From positions 8,693,299 to 8,757,298 of the forward strand of contig CM037597.1 in NCBI GenBank assembly GCA_021018995.1: 64,000 nucleotides of DNA, in the 5' to 3' direction. Source of the stretch: Chloranthus sessilifolius. Its lineage: Eukaryota; Streptophyta; Magnoliopsida; Chloranthales; Chloranthaceae. The position numbers and the translations under genes were made by a program. The notes beneath the pieces were generated by a model, which worked only from the letters and a program-made list of their open reading frames with translations, did not search any database and was not told where the DNA came from. Shown here piece by piece: positions 32,801-40,809 of the stretch; the first letter of the stretch is position 1; every line of letters starts with the position of its first letter.

Positions 32801-33693
32801 GCTGTTGAATCAGATAATAACCTTTGACTGCATTGAATCATGATAGAGATCGTGTGCTGTGCCAAATTTTTGCACCAAAGATCTTTAGATCATGGCCTTC
32901 AAATCAGACAACTTACATGGTGTTTTCACATGCTATAGGTCCCCAAAATACCAAGTGTTTCTTGTAAACTATGTGCAAGTAATGGCTCCCATTTTCCTCA
33001 CTGGTGAGGCCGAATTCACGAATGAGATGCAAAGAAGTCTAGCGGAAATCATCTCACTCGCAAATTGGAGTGAGGAATACAGATGGAATAACTGGTGTTC
33101 TGATAGACATCGAATTATAGTCACAAGTCGGGCTTCAGGAATAATTCAGCAAGGATAAAATTAGGCAAGTTCGGTCAAAAACGGAGGGAAAAAAAATTTA
33201 AAAAAGATTAAAAAGTCTAAAATAAATAAATAATATTAGAAATCACCATTTCTTGACAAAAAAAAAAATGAATTTTTCGTGAATTTTTCGTGATTATTTT
33301 AAACCAATTTGTAAAAAAATCGAGATTAATTCGTAGAAACTTCAATTCGTGAATCATTCACAAATTTTTCAAAAAATTGGCGAATTTGGTGACTTTGAAT
33401 TCCAAACATGTCTGCTGTCCCCCAATTTGCGCCAATTTTAGTTTTTTCCAGCATTTTCGAATTCGAAGACATCGAAACATAACATTAGAACTAACAGTTT
33501 TGCTCTACAGAAATACCTGTATCAAGATCTCGGATTTGGCTGAAGGAGATGGGCCGTTGATCTCGACGACGTTGCCGACGCGTAGAGGTACGCGGTGGAG
33601 AGGAGGAAAGAGGACGGATGGGCGCTCTGTCAAAACCCTAGCCAGCATCTCTTTGGCGCTCTCATCGCCATTTATCCAAGCTTTGAGCGCCAT
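16168..33693 (-). CDS. XRCC2: DNA repair protein XRCC2 homologue, seven exons placed, 3' end missing
   Basis: RAD51 paralogue needed for homologous-recombination repair in the nucleus; in the family it partners RAD51D. Seven minus-strand exons join in phase: 33693-33517, 32164-32017, 27906-27743, 26322-26252, 18631-18569, 18276-18139 and 16273-16168, giving 289 codons. Conserved landmarks in order are GNVVEINGPSPSAK (degenerate Walker A, residues about 40-53), CVIPKEWKGVHYGGLE, LVIYFDLDCRFDVLRLSQSL (Walker B), CMRRFLYIRCYNSFEFL, AHFLMIDS, ETVVQEIRNLL, PMLVLATK and YMPSVWQ. Plant homologues have about 50 more residues after VWQ; that exon was not found. Introns are 1,352, 4,110, 1,420, 7,620, 292 and 1,865 bp, several packed with transposons. 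All junctions are GT-AG except the GC-AG third intron. No stop or frameshift interrupts the exons, so the gene was under selection until recently. Confidence 0.92.
16229..16582. repeat. 181-bp tandem duplication covering the XRCC2 exon 7 acceptor
   Basis: Two copies, 16229-16409 and 16410-16582, both starting GACCCTAATTCCAAGGTATC. The first includes the 5' half of exon 7 and its acceptor. The second has a short deletion inside the exon-like part and several substitutions, so it acts as a decoy copy in intron 6. Confidence 0.88.
16859..17160. mobile_element. MITE-like fold-back element, CATAGTGACC family, copy 1
   Basis: Begins CATAGTGACCAAAATTTC and ends GACTTGGTCAATATG, imperfect inverted ends. 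The inside is AT-rich. It lies in XRCC2 intron 6. Related copies: 28881-29205, 33116-33400, 47964-48256 and 50625-50916. Confidence 0.55.
17618..17705. repeat. (TA)n microsatellite
   Basis: About 86 bp of uninterrupted TA repeats in XRCC2 intron 6. Confidence 0.97.
18139..18276 (-). CDS. XRCC2: XRCC2 exon 6
   Basis: 138 bp from acceptor TTGTGTAG to donor GTTAAT. It encodes KNLSLQSVVETVVQEIRNLL, then PMLVLATKTITLG and TNELK. Intron 5 before it is only 292 bp. Confidence 0.93.
18410..18451. repeat. hairpin CACCACCACC / GGTGGTGGTG in XRCC2 intron 5
   Basis: A CCACCACCA run is followed by ATGCATGCAT and then a GGTGGCGGTGGTGG run, so the two arms can pair. It lies inside the shortest XRCC2 intron (292 bp). 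Confidence 0.75.
18569..18631 (-). CDS. XRCC2: XRCC2 exon 5
   Basis: 63 bp from acceptor GTCCCCAG to donor GTAATT. It encodes ISAFYQVDRASVPLPPGGIN after the split Ser. Relatives usually have I-G-A-F-Y-W; the Gly and Trp are changed here. A nearer AG (TTTATCAG) would remove the S-I-x-A-F-Y part and is less likely. Confidence 0.88.
19210..19560 (+). mobile_element. possible LINE 3' UTR fragment
   Basis: The end TTTGTTATCGATCAAAATAAAA resembles the GATAAAA-type 3' ends of the plant LINEs at 58400 and 61127, and the upstream part is G/T-rich like their 3' UTRs. No coding sequence is left. It lies in XRCC2 intron 4. Confidence 0.3.
19972..21056 (-). repeat. gypsy 3' LTR
   Basis: 1,085 bp, closely similar to 23941-25018. 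It carries a cluster of ACGGACGTCCGT-like palindromes at 20770-20915 (six copies). A purine tract (GGGGAGAA on the minus strand, 21064-21057) stands directly before it. Confidence 0.92.
21434..21960 (-). pseudogene. gypsy integrase C-terminal region
   Basis: Pieces in element order: GHELVRVSPEWFPSRITKKL (about 21866-21807), then LELPQGMRVSSTLNVEDLVP in the frame starting at 21748. The family usually has a basic linker and then a V-x-L-P-x-x-x-x-x-S-x-x-F-N-V-x-x-L ending, which matches. The catalytic core is missing. The frame continues to 21434 without a known domain. Confidence 0.75.
21998..22672 (-). pseudogene. Ser/Glu-rich repeat segment (H-E-S-L-V-x-V-E-S) after gag
   Basis: Two minus-strand frames (22672-22415 and 22396-21998) encode a diverged repeat built on HESLVSVES with variants such as THEPLVLIES. 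At the DNA level it is a minisatellite on the plus strand with the phrase GACTCATGTGTGACTGACTC. It lies between the zinc knuckle and the integrase end, where protease and RT would normally be. I do not know a domain like this in gypsy polyproteins; it may have expanded after the pol deletion. Confidence 0.6.
22704..22895 (-). pseudogene. gypsy gag zinc knuckle
   Basis: A 63-codon frame with CSKCHGFGHFAYQC, a perfect CCHC zinc knuckle (C-x2-C-x4-H-x4-C) as in gypsy nucleocapsid domains, which bind element RNA. The N-terminal gag domain is missing. The frame ends in a stop at 22704; the repeat-coding frames follow. Confidence 0.85.
23380..23391 (-). other. primer-binding site of the gypsy element
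   Basis: The minus strand reads TGGTATCAAAGC, one base different from the initiator-Met tRNA complement TGGTATCAGAGC. It starts four bases inside the LTR end. Confidence 0.75.
23396..23940 (-). repeat. extra partial LTR, tandem to the 5' LTR
   Basis: 545 bp matching the PBS-proximal half of the LTR, placed between the full 5' LTR and the PBS. The junction at about 23940 reads CTCACACCAACAACCCTAAG. It looks like an internal tandem duplication formed by unequal exchange or template jumping. Confidence 0.88.
23941..25018 (-). repeat. gypsy 5' LTR
   Basis: About 1,078 bp, the partner of 19972-21056, ending CCCCGTCA next to the TSD CATAA. It carries the same palindrome cluster at 24734-24876. 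A few substitutions separate the two LTRs, so the insertion is not very recent. Confidence 0.92.
25024..26251. other. XRCC2 intron 4, part without a named element
   Basis: AT-rich DNA between the gypsy element and exon 4; besides the CT/GA runs I see no gene or clear transposon. Confidence 0.6.
26003..26043. repeat. (CT)n microsatellite
   Basis: About 38 bp of CT repeats in XRCC2 intron 4; a short GA run (25954-25973) stands 30 bp before it and could pair with it. Confidence 0.95.
26252..26322 (-). CDS. XRCC2: XRCC2 exon 4
   Basis: 71 bp between acceptor TTTTGTAG and donor GTCTTG. It encodes TMRYRLQSESKAQGVRAHF and LMID, the hydrophobic strand before the conserved S-I-x-A-F-Y. The last two bases (AG) are completed as Ser by exon 5, which lies 7.6 kb away beyond the gypsy element. 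Confidence 0.9.
26764..26798. repeat. (GA)n microsatellite
   Basis: About 33 bp of GA repeats in XRCC2 intron 3. Confidence 0.95.
27743..27906 (-). CDS. XRCC2: XRCC2 exon 3, with a GC donor
   Basis: 164 bp from acceptor TGTGTGCAG. It encodes a variable linker (SSNNIYLQPNE) and the conserved FDEELFVACMRRFLYIRCYN. It ends LAALK, followed by GCAAGT, the consensus of the rare GC donor; joining to exon 4 keeps the frame. A GT four bases later (GTATCT) would break the frame. Confidence 0.92.
27907..28880. other. XRCC2 intron 2, unassigned part
   Basis: AT-rich. A 68-codon minus-strand frame at 28699-28493 (MGFIQPMPVQNLDEKGVESV...) has coding-like composition but matches no family I know and is not needed for XRCC2. 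Confidence 0.45.
28881..29205. mobile_element. MITE-like fold-back element, CATAGTGACC family, copy 2
   Basis: Starts CATAGTGACCAAATTC and ends GAGTTAGTCACTATG. The inside is dense in AAATTTTT/GAATTTT strings that can fold. It directly abuts the TSD of the element at 29213. Confidence 0.65.
29213..30603. mobile_element. non-autonomous TIR transposon, TSD GGCTAGAA
   Basis: 1,391 bp. Both ends read CATGGATCAAAATCTCGG inwards (18 of 18 identical), and GGCTAGAA is duplicated outside (29205-29212 and 30604-30611). Subterminal DNA is rich in CGGTTTCGGTC and CCGATAATTTC phrases. No transposase is present; another fold-back (29513-29790) is nested inside. The 8-bp TSD suggests the hAT superfamily, but the end sequence is not the usual CAGGG, so the assignment is open. 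A 145-bp relative lies at 54514-54658. Confidence 0.85.
29513..29790. mobile_element. fold-back element, AGATCTTGAGATC family, copy 1
   Basis: Long inverted arms of about 90 bp. Left arm: CCCAATCTTTGACACAATAG and ATCTTGAGATCATG. The right arm is its reverse complement with a few changes. It is nested inside the element 29213-30603. Related copies: 45968-46236, 47581-47858 and 49576-49839. Confidence 0.75.
30612..31876. other. XRCC2 intron 2, part without a named element
   Basis: AT-rich intron DNA. A possible old fold-back with the words ATGGGCTAT and GATGATTGATTG lies near 30700-30930; otherwise nothing could be supported. Confidence 0.5.
31887..31987 (+). mobile_element. tRNA-derived SINE, TSD GTAAGTGAAT
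   Basis: A 101-bp insertion flanked by GTAAGTGAAT at 31877-31886 and 31988-31997. It contains a B box (GGTTCAAATCC, 31950-31960) and an A-box-like TAGCGGTGATGCC (31912-31924) at suitable spacing and ends in a poly(A) run (31978-31986). These are Pol III promoter parts of a tRNA-related SINE. It lies 20 bp beyond the XRCC2 exon 2 donor, antisense to the gene. Confidence 0.85.
32017..32164 (-). CDS. XRCC2: XRCC2 exon 2
   Basis: 148 bp between acceptor TGATGTAG and donor GTAAGT. It encodes VIPKEWKGVHYGGLERLV and the Walker B-like IYFDLDCRFDVLRL. It ends with the first base of a split codon, completed as Arg by exon 3. A SINE lies 20 bp past the donor. Confidence 0.95.
32715..32893. mobile_element. 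fold-back MITE-like element in XRCC2 intron 1
   Basis: Inverted arms: left GTCTGATTTAAAGGCTGTGA and CAAAAATTTGGCACAAAAGA, right their reverse complements (TGTGCCAAATTTTTGCACC, GGCCTTCAAATCAGAC). The centre is about 60 bp, with a nested GATTCAACA...TGTTGAATC hairpin. No coding sequence. Confidence 0.75.
33116..33400. mobile_element. MITE-like fold-back element, CATAGTGACC family, copy 3 (diverged)
   Basis: Begins TATAGTCACAAGTCGGG, ends GCGAATTTGGTGACTTTGAA. The core holds the same AATTTTTCGTGAATTTTTCG strings as the other copies. It ends about 115 bp from XRCC2 exon 1. Confidence 0.5.
33517..33693 (-). CDS. XRCC2: XRCC2 exon 1
   Basis: 59 codons starting at ATG 33693 and ending ATACAG before the donor GTATTT. 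It encodes MALKAWINGDESAKEMLARV and the Walker A-like GPSPSAK. The start is fixed by the family N-terminus. A second, broken copy stands at 34595-34742. Confidence 0.93.
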
Positions 33694-34480
33694 TTATTTG
33701 AAGAAGACGCTTCTGCTTTGGTCGGTCGAGTTACTTTTTGTGTTTAGGTAAACTTTGGCACTCAACTTTTAAAATTTTTCAACCAGTGTCCCCTAGTTTA
33801 AATAAACTTCCACTTTCGACCCCATCCTTCATTTTCCGTCCCAAACTTGTGAAAAAATGATCTATAGTTTATGGATGTACCAGTTGTTATTTTTTTATTG
33901 CATGTGGTGCACGAATAAAAATATCCTGAATCGTTTGTTCAAAAAATATATATATATATATAAGAAACTTCATTACAACTAAGGGCTAAGAGTCGAATCT
34001 CATATTATAACTCGTATTTTATTTTATCATATTAAAATTCAGGGATGATAAAGTCACCACATATGTCACAGTATACGAGACTATACTGAATTTGCTTTCA
34101 CCCTACTCATAATGATGTCTCATACCACCATGAGTTGTAAGACATGTGAATACGATGTATTCATTATTTCGATTCTATATTAATGAATCACCGCACCTAA
34201 ACATAAGCATGATCTCATATACTTATGTACATATGACCTAATATAATCATAATTCGTATAATATGATCAAGATGGAAGCATAGAACTATCTTACTTACAG
34301 AATCAGTTTACATTCAAATATCATTATGATTATATGTATATATATTCATATAACACGGTAATACAAGTATCGAATATGGTAGTTATTAGCATGAAATCGA
34401 GAGCGTGGAAGTCAGAGTTCGATTTTCATGAAGGCATCAAATTTCTAACTCTTCAAGCTGTCCAAGAGCTCGCGTTGAAG

Positions 34481-34572
<92 letters not shown>

Positions 34573-34594
34573 TTTATCAATTGGTTGTAAAATC
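33546..34594. repeat. tandem duplication, copy A: XRCC2 exon 1 part plus upstream region
   Basis: Unit of 1,049 bp, nearly identical to 34595-35625. Copy A holds most of functional exon 1 and about 0.9 kb upstream of the ATG, so it is presumably the working promoter. It ends in a (TA)n run (34486-34567) and TTATCAATTGGTTGTAAAATC. I saw no clear TATA box that could be told from the AT-rich background. Confidence 0.9.
34486..34567. repeat. (TA)n microsatellite
   Basis: About 80 bp of TA repeats between the two duplication copies; shorter TA runs lie at 34993-35010 and 35549-35563. Confidence 0.96.
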
Positions 34595-34742
34595 GAGATG
34601 GGCCGTTGATCTCGACGACGTTGCCGACGCGTAGAGGTACGCGGTGGAGAGGAGGAAAGAGGACGGATGGGCGCTCTGTCAAAACCCTAGCCAACATCTC
34701 TTTGGCGCTCTCATCGCCATATATCCAAGCTTTGAGCGCCAT
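34595..34742 (-). pseudogene. truncated duplicate of XRCC2 exon 1
   Basis: From ATG 34742 the frame matches functional exon 1 with one clear change (Asn to Tyr at residue 8), up to VVEINGPS, then leaves homology at the duplication joint and runs into the (TA)n repeat as Tyr-Ile repeats. The last ten codons of exon 1 and the donor site are missing, so this copy could not be spliced to exon 2 in the normal way. Its upstream DNA could still work as a second promoter (inference). Confidence 0.9.
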
Positions 34743-35625
34743 TTATTTGAAGAAGACGCTTCTGCTTTGGTCGGTTGAGTTACTTTTTGTGTTTAGGTAA
34801 AATTTGGCACTCCACTTTTAAAAATTTTCAACCAGTGTCCCCTAGTTTAAATAAACTTCCACTTTCGACCCCATCCTTCATTTTTCGTCCCAATCTTGTG
34901 AAAAAATAATCTATAGATCATGGATGTACCATTTGTTATTTTTTTATTGCATGTGGTGCACGAATAAAAATATCCTAAATCGTTTGTTCAAATATATATA
35001 TATATATATAAGAAATTTCATTACAACTAAGGCCTAAGGGTCGAATCTCATATTATAACTCGTATTTTATTTTATCATATTAAAACTCGGGGATGATAAG
35101 GTCACCACATATGTCACAATATACGAGACTACACTGAATTTGCTTTCACCTTACTCATAATGATGTCTCATACCACCATGAGTTGTAAGACATGTGAATA
35201 CGATGTATTCATTATTTCGATTCCATATTGATAAATCACCGCACCTAAGCGTAAACATGATCTCATATACTTATGTACATATAACCTAATATAATCATAA
35301 CTTGTATAATATGATCAAGATGGAAGCATAGAACTATCTTACTTACATAATCAGTTTACATTCAAATATCATTATGATTATACGTATATATATATATTCA
35401 TATAACACGGTAATACAATTATCGAATATGGTAGTTATTAGCATGAAATCGAGAGCGTGGAAGTCAGAGTTCAATTTTCATGAAGGCATCAAAATTCTAA
35501 CTCTTCAAGCTGTCAAAGAGCTCGCGTTGAAGCGATCAAATATATAAATATATATATATATATAATTAAATGCTCAAATTGAAAGACATTAGAATTTATC
35601 AATTGGTTGTAAAATCGATCGATCA
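34595..35625. repeat. tandem duplication, copy B
   Basis: Second copy of the unit. It begins GAGATGGGCCGTTGATCTCG exactly like 33546 and ends with the same TTATCAATTGGTTGTAAAATCG as copy A. Sequence differences are few apart from the lengths of the TA runs. Confidence 0.9.
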
Positions 35626-36330
35626 AAAATGAATATAACATATAATTCGGGTCTGAGTCGATTGATCAACAAGTATAAATCGATCGATCAAAATTAGAAC
35701 GAATCTAAAGTAAACAGGTGAATCAATTATATTTGAAATCTATCAATCAAACATAATAAATCGATCAATTGAACATGTGAAGTAAATATAAATATATACA
35801 GTAGTCTCGGTCCATAATCGATCAATCGCTAATTAAAATTGAACTATCAATCGTAAATAAAAAGTAAACAAGGTTGATTCACTTCAGAATCGATCGATTG
35901 AATATTAGAATCGATTGATCGAATATTAACAGAAAATAAGTACAGTCTATTTGGTCTAGAATCGATCGATCGGAAATGAGGATCAATCGATCGAAAATAT
36001 ATATAAAAGAAGGTCATTCGGTTCTGCTCCGAATTAATTGATCATAACATAAATCGATCTATCAATAAGATAATAAATAGAAAAGCAATTCAATCAGTCT
36101 ATATCGATCGATCACAACTACAAGGTTGATCGATCAGTCTCGAAATTTATGCAACAAATAGGGTTTTGACTAAAACCCAAAAAAATAAAAGAATAATAAT
36201 TAAAATAATATTAAAACTAGGGTTAATCATCTATTATTTTCTAAGCAATTATATAGGAAAGCAATTCAATCGATCTATATCGATCGATCACAACTACAAG
36301 GTTGATCGATCGGTCTTGAAATTTAGGCAA
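35610..36330. repeat. second cluster of TCGATCGA motifs
   Basis: More than fifteen ATCGATCGATCA-like motifs, 15-60 bp apart, in otherwise AT-rich sequence. It resembles the cluster in the solo LTR at 12780-13090, so 35626-37030 may be a remnant of a related LTR (inference; no TSD found). Confidence 0.8.
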
Positions 36331-36422
36331 CAAATAGGGTTTTGAATAAAACAAAAAAAAATAAAAGAATAATAATTAAAATAATATTAAAACTATGGTT
36401 AATCATCAATTTTTTTCTAAGC

Positions 36423-36430
<8 letters not shown>
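36081..36430. repeat. 176-bp tandem duplication
   Basis: Two copies (36081-36256 and 36257-36430), both containing AGCAATTCAATC, TATATCGATCGATCACAAC and GCAACAAATAGGGTTTTGA. They differ at about ten positions. A TA run follows (36426-36466). Confidence 0.88.
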
Positions 36431-36468
<38 letters not shown>

Positions 36469-37176
36469 CGGGGTCAATTTATTTAGCCCATCAATACTCG
36501 ATCGTACGTACCCTACGCGATAGGATATGAGAATAACAAGATGGATTGATGAGTACACACCTCTTGAAGCGCGAATGGGAGATCTACGGTGATTAGGGTT
36601 GAGGAGATCGACGTCCAACGCGATAGTTTGTCCAAATTTTCTCCTTCTTTCCCTTTGATCTTAATGGCATGAATAAATTGTGGTGGTTCTTGTGAAAAAA
36701 TATATGAGAGTTTTTAGGGAAGAAAATATAAAGTTCTAGAAAGAGATGAGTAGAGGAAGAAAGGTTATGACGACTAGAGATTCTTGAGAGAAGAATAAAA
36801 GAAAATAAGAAATTTGGTTACGGCAATGTTTTCTTAAAAGATTCGAATAATAAAAGAAAAAAATAGTTACACACATAAATAAAATTTTATAAAATATGAT
36901 AGGTTCCAATGTGGAGCGCTAACAACGTATATAATGCAAAACACATATAACAATATTAAAATTATTTAAGAAAATTCGCGTCATTACATAAACAAATTTT
37001 TGCATACAAGGCATGAATTTCGTATGACCTCGTTGGCATATGTAACAACACTCAAAACATGTGACTGAGGTTACCTGCAATTAAAGGTGCCCTATTTGTA
37101 ATTCACACTAAAATGTGGAGAAAATACTATACTATCCATGGTGGCAATATCAAACATTGATATTTAGTATAATGAA

Positions 37177-37498
37177 GGGAAAATTTCAAAACAACCCCTG
37201 AACTTTCACCTCAATGCCCATAAGGCACCTGAACTTTGCATAATATCACCTAAACCCCCAATGAATACAAATGTACCAAAATCAGACCCCTGCCGTCACC
37301 TCTCGTTATCTTATGGACGGAAATTGATGACGTGGAGCTCTTAACCCTTTGATGCGCTGAAGTGGATGGTGACGTGGCGAATTGGAGGGAAAAGAGGCCA
37401 CGTGAGGCGCACGTGACCTCCTTTCCCTCCAAAAAACCTCATTAAACTCTCCCTTTCTTTCTTCTTCGTCTTCCTCCTTCTTCCTCCTCTTTCTCTTC
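37177..37498. repeat. MULE left terminal inverted repeat
   Basis: Starts GGGAAAATTTCAAAACAACC and ends in the CTTCTTCCTCCTCTTTCTCT stretch. It contains G-box-like CACGTG words in GGCCACGTGAGGCGCACGTG. Confidence 0.93.
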
Positions 37499-37505
37499 TT
37501 TCTTC

Positions 37506-37849
37506 ATGGCTGCTACTTCATCTCGAAAGTCGGCGTCTTCCGTCCAATCCTCCGGAGATTTTGGCGATGATAGAGAAACCATGCCATATATGCGGTAATC
37601 GAAGGGACATTCAAACATCGTGACGCCTCACAATCTGGGAGGAGGTTTACGAGTTGTCCCAATCGATCGTCTTGAGATTTTGTTTGGTCGATCCACCCAT
37701 TTGTGAAAGATCGACGGAGATCATTCGAGGCTCCTTGAAAATGTAATAGATTGGAGGCTAAGATTGTGATAATGAACGGCAGTGAGAAGGTGTTGTGGGT
37801 GGCGTTGGTTGCATCTTGGTTTTTTCTTGTTTATCTCTGGATTCGATAA
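37506..37849 (+). pseudogene. GRF-type zinc-finger protein of the MULE, broken
   Basis: From ATG 37506: MAATSSRKSASSVQSSGDFG, then across frameshifts CGNRRDIQTS, PHNLG, RRFTSCPN and WSIHP, the order seen in GRF zinc fingers (C-x-C ... N-x-G-R-x-F-x-x-C). The end, VLWVALVASWFFLVYLW, is a likely membrane segment before TAA 37847, as in many plant GRF proteins. At least three frameshifts are needed. The gene starts just inside the left TIR and runs towards the transposase gene. Function unknown; its place recalls the second gene of MuDR-type elements. Confidence 0.55.
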
Positions 37850-37890
37850 TAAGGGTTTTAGGGGTTAGGGTTTAGGTTTTAGGGTTTGCT
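37850..37890. repeat. short telomere-like TTTAGGG run
   Basis: Several TTTAGGG/TTAGGG words in a row directly after the GRF stop codon, an interstitial telomere-like tract. Confidence 0.6.
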
Positions 37891-39360
37891 ATAGTTTATG
37901 GCATAGGGATTAGGGTGCTTATTTTTGGCAAAAGTGATGAATGTAAGCTACATTTGAATGCATCCTCTAAATTTGATAATATGAAATGAAATTATTTATT
38001 TTGAATGTTTATCTATAATCTTCACGTGATGAATTTTAGATTAATCGAGTTTATTAACAAGATGAAGAAGAAGACTCTTTGGACATTAAAACCGGTTATG
38101 ATAAAATAATCGATTCGTTCCTCGTAAAAAATGTCATAATAAGCCCAAATTTGTTTAATGAAGAAGACTCTTTGGTCATGCCTATATCGATCGTCTGAGA
38201 GAATTAGAGATACTCCATAATTTTGATTAATGAAGAAGACTCTTTAAGCCATAATTTTTAATTTGATGAATGAAGCCTGATTTTTTAGAGATAAAATAAT
38301 AGGCATGACCAAATTTGTTCCTAAGCTAAAACTGAAGGTACATACAATGTAAGCCCATTTTTGTTCCTAATAATTTTTCCTCATACTGCATTTGTTCTTA
38401 ACGCTAAAGCGGAAGGTACATAAAAGCCCGGATTTATTCCTGTTCTAAAATAAATTTTTTAGAGATACATAAAAAGTCCAGATTTTTCTTAACGCTAAAA
38501 ATGAAGATACATAAAAAGCCCGATTTTTTCACGCTTATCGATTTGATTTTCATCAAATTTGAGCTTACATTGCCCAAAATTGATACTGAGATAAACCCAT
38601 TTTTCTTTGATACTAGTTTGATACCATGTGGAGATATAGGTTAAACAGTTTGTTAAATTTGGGAAATATAGGTATTTTGGGCTATATCTAGATATAGGTT
38701 AAATCGAGAGATATACTAGTTTTAACCTATATCCGGAGATATATGTTAAAGCAGTTTTGTCAAATCGAGCTTTGTTGTAAAAGTGATGAATGAAGCCAAA
38801 ATTTATTCAGGTTGAAATAACCCCTTTTTAATAGACATGACCAGATTTATTCCTAATAATTTTTAAGAGATCAAATTTATTCCTAAGACTAAAACGAAGG
38901 TACATAATAAGCCCAGTTGTTCCTATGATAAAATAATTTTCTATATATAATCTTATCGATTGATGGCAATAATCTTACATCGATTAATGATGATTGAATT
39001 TGGAACATGTAAATTTCTAAGCCCAGATTGTTGAGCTAAAACATGTAAATTTCTAAGCCCAGATTTGTTCTGTAATAAAATAATTTTCTATATACAATCG
39101 ACATCGATTGACGAAAGCCTCAACAACCACATTCAACAAATCACCGTGATCAAGAGAAATTCATGGACATTAATGCAGAAAAGAAAATCTTAACATATTA
39201 ATACTATAATTTGTAGCGAAGAATGTTGAGCAACCGAAAATACCATTTTCACCCTCAATCTAGCCTTTGAGAAGCCCTAGAGCATGTTAATAATATGTTT
39301 TAGCTATGATTCATAGAAAAGCAGAATAAAGGACTTGATCTTTAACTGATCTTTTTAAGC
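37890..39360. other. MULE interior, repetitive, no gene seen
   Basis: Repeated phrases such as AATGAAGAAGACTCTTTGG, ACATAAAAAGCCCGATTT and GCCCAGATTTGTTCC. A 170-bp piece (38608-38777) recurs at 44475-44646 in the same orientation. Confidence 0.6.
38608..38777. repeat. MULE-internal direct repeat, copy 1
   Basis: Starts GATACTAGTTTGATACCATG, followed by GGAGATATAGGTTAAA. The partner at 44475-44646 differs by small gaps. Inner GATATACTAGT words give it a fold-back character. Confidence 0.75.
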
Positions 39361-39499
39361 CAAGAAGGATGATCCAAGGCCAATCAGTGAAACTAAAGCA
39401 AAGGAGAAGCTCTTGCAAGGTTGGATAGCCAGCTTCTAAAACCGACCTTGTTGTCGCATGGATCGAGGAACAAAGGAGTCAGAAAATACCTCATGAAGA

Positions 39500-40800
39500 G
39501 TCGATAGTTGGAAATTTATTCGTCACGTGGTTCAATTGGAACCTCGCGAGCGTAAGCATGCATCTCTTGAACCTCGCGTAGTTCGGAACCGCGAGCTTCA
39601 AAGAAGAAATCCACCTCGCGAGAACCTAGGGAGGAAGAAAAGCTATGCACGGAAATCCACCTCGCGAGTCCATCGCGCGATTAACATTTGAACCTCGTGA
39701 GCAACAGAGAAAATGAACCTAGCGAAGATCAAAAGCCAACCTCGCTGTTGCTCCAAATGCAACCTAGCGACTAAAGCCTTGAAGAAAAGTAAACCTCATG
39801 AAGCCTACCTCGCGAGAACTTCGTGAAAGAGCTTAATGCTGAAACTCCAAGCTAGCGACAACACCAAAATTAAGCGATGAAGTTCCCCAAGATCCGCAAG
39901 GGTAATCCGATAAACTCTGCCGTGAGTCGATGCATGTAAAAACCTAGAAGCATTCTAGAAGCCTCGGAGCACATGGTAAGAAACAAAGAAAATCCCTATT
40001 TTCACACACAGAGAATGTCCCTCTATGCCGGAGTGCCAAGAAGAACCTACCACTAGGTTTTTGATGAAATTGTAGTCTCTCAAGAAGGCCAGGGAGAGGG
40101 AGTGGGTACTTCTACTCAACCTCAAGAGAGAGCGATGATTGGCTCCCCAATACATGAAAGGGAAGTCGTTAGAACCCCAGAGCACCAAACCTGCTATAAA
40201 TCTAGCTAGTCTATATGACTCAGCCTTGGATTCACCAGGGCCTGCCTTACCCCTTTCCACTGAGGAAGAGCTGCACCTTGGGGAGCTGCACCTTGGGAGC
40301 TCATGGCACTGTTCTAACCTCATGAGTAGTTCTTGACTAGAAATTCACTATGTCGCGTGGTTGATTTGGAACCTCGCACAGAAGCACGCATTTACGGGAC
40401 CTCGCAGCCTGTTCTAACCTCCTCAAGTCAGCGCTTGGAAATTCACTTTCTGCGTGGTTCTGGAACCTCGCGGTTCTCATGTGAAGTGACCCCGCGAAGA
40501 TGAAATCTACCTCGCGAGAACCTAGCGAGGAAAATTCTGCACCGAAAACCATCCATGCGAGATCACTGGCAGCTTAAAAAGACTTGCATTTGAACCTCGC
40601 GAGCGATGAAAAGTCAGCACCAAAATGAGCAAAGCGAATCCTTTTAGCATGCGTTTCAACCTCGTGAGCTATATTCGTAACCTCGCGAGCAATGGCGTAC
40701 TGCAAACTCATACTAATCCACACAAATCATATCCTGAAGCTCCCACCATCTGCGAGGGCAATTCGTAACCTCTGCACCGCCCAATGCATGTAAAAACCCA
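39500..40800. repeat. direct repeats with a cluster of CCTCGCGAG motifs
   Basis: Two related stretches of about 450 bp (39505-39955 and 40343-40800). Both start TTGGAAATT(T/C)A... and end with ATGCATGTAAAAACC, and both are studded with CCTCGCGAG or one-base variants (some twenty in all). The part between them (39956-40342) has no recognised gene. They could be LTR-like sequences inserted in the MULE, but no TSD or PBS was found. Confidence 0.65.
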
Positions 40801-40809
40801 GGCTTTTGC

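Noticed and set aside
34437..34742. 101-codon frame with a long Tyr-Ile repeat
   Set aside because: It is the broken exon 1 copy running into a (TA)n microsatellite, not a protein of its own.
37250..37432. 60-codon frame seen on both sides of the MULE (also at 45155-45457)
   Set aside because: It is only the terminal inverted repeat read through; the same peptide on both ends follows from the repeat.
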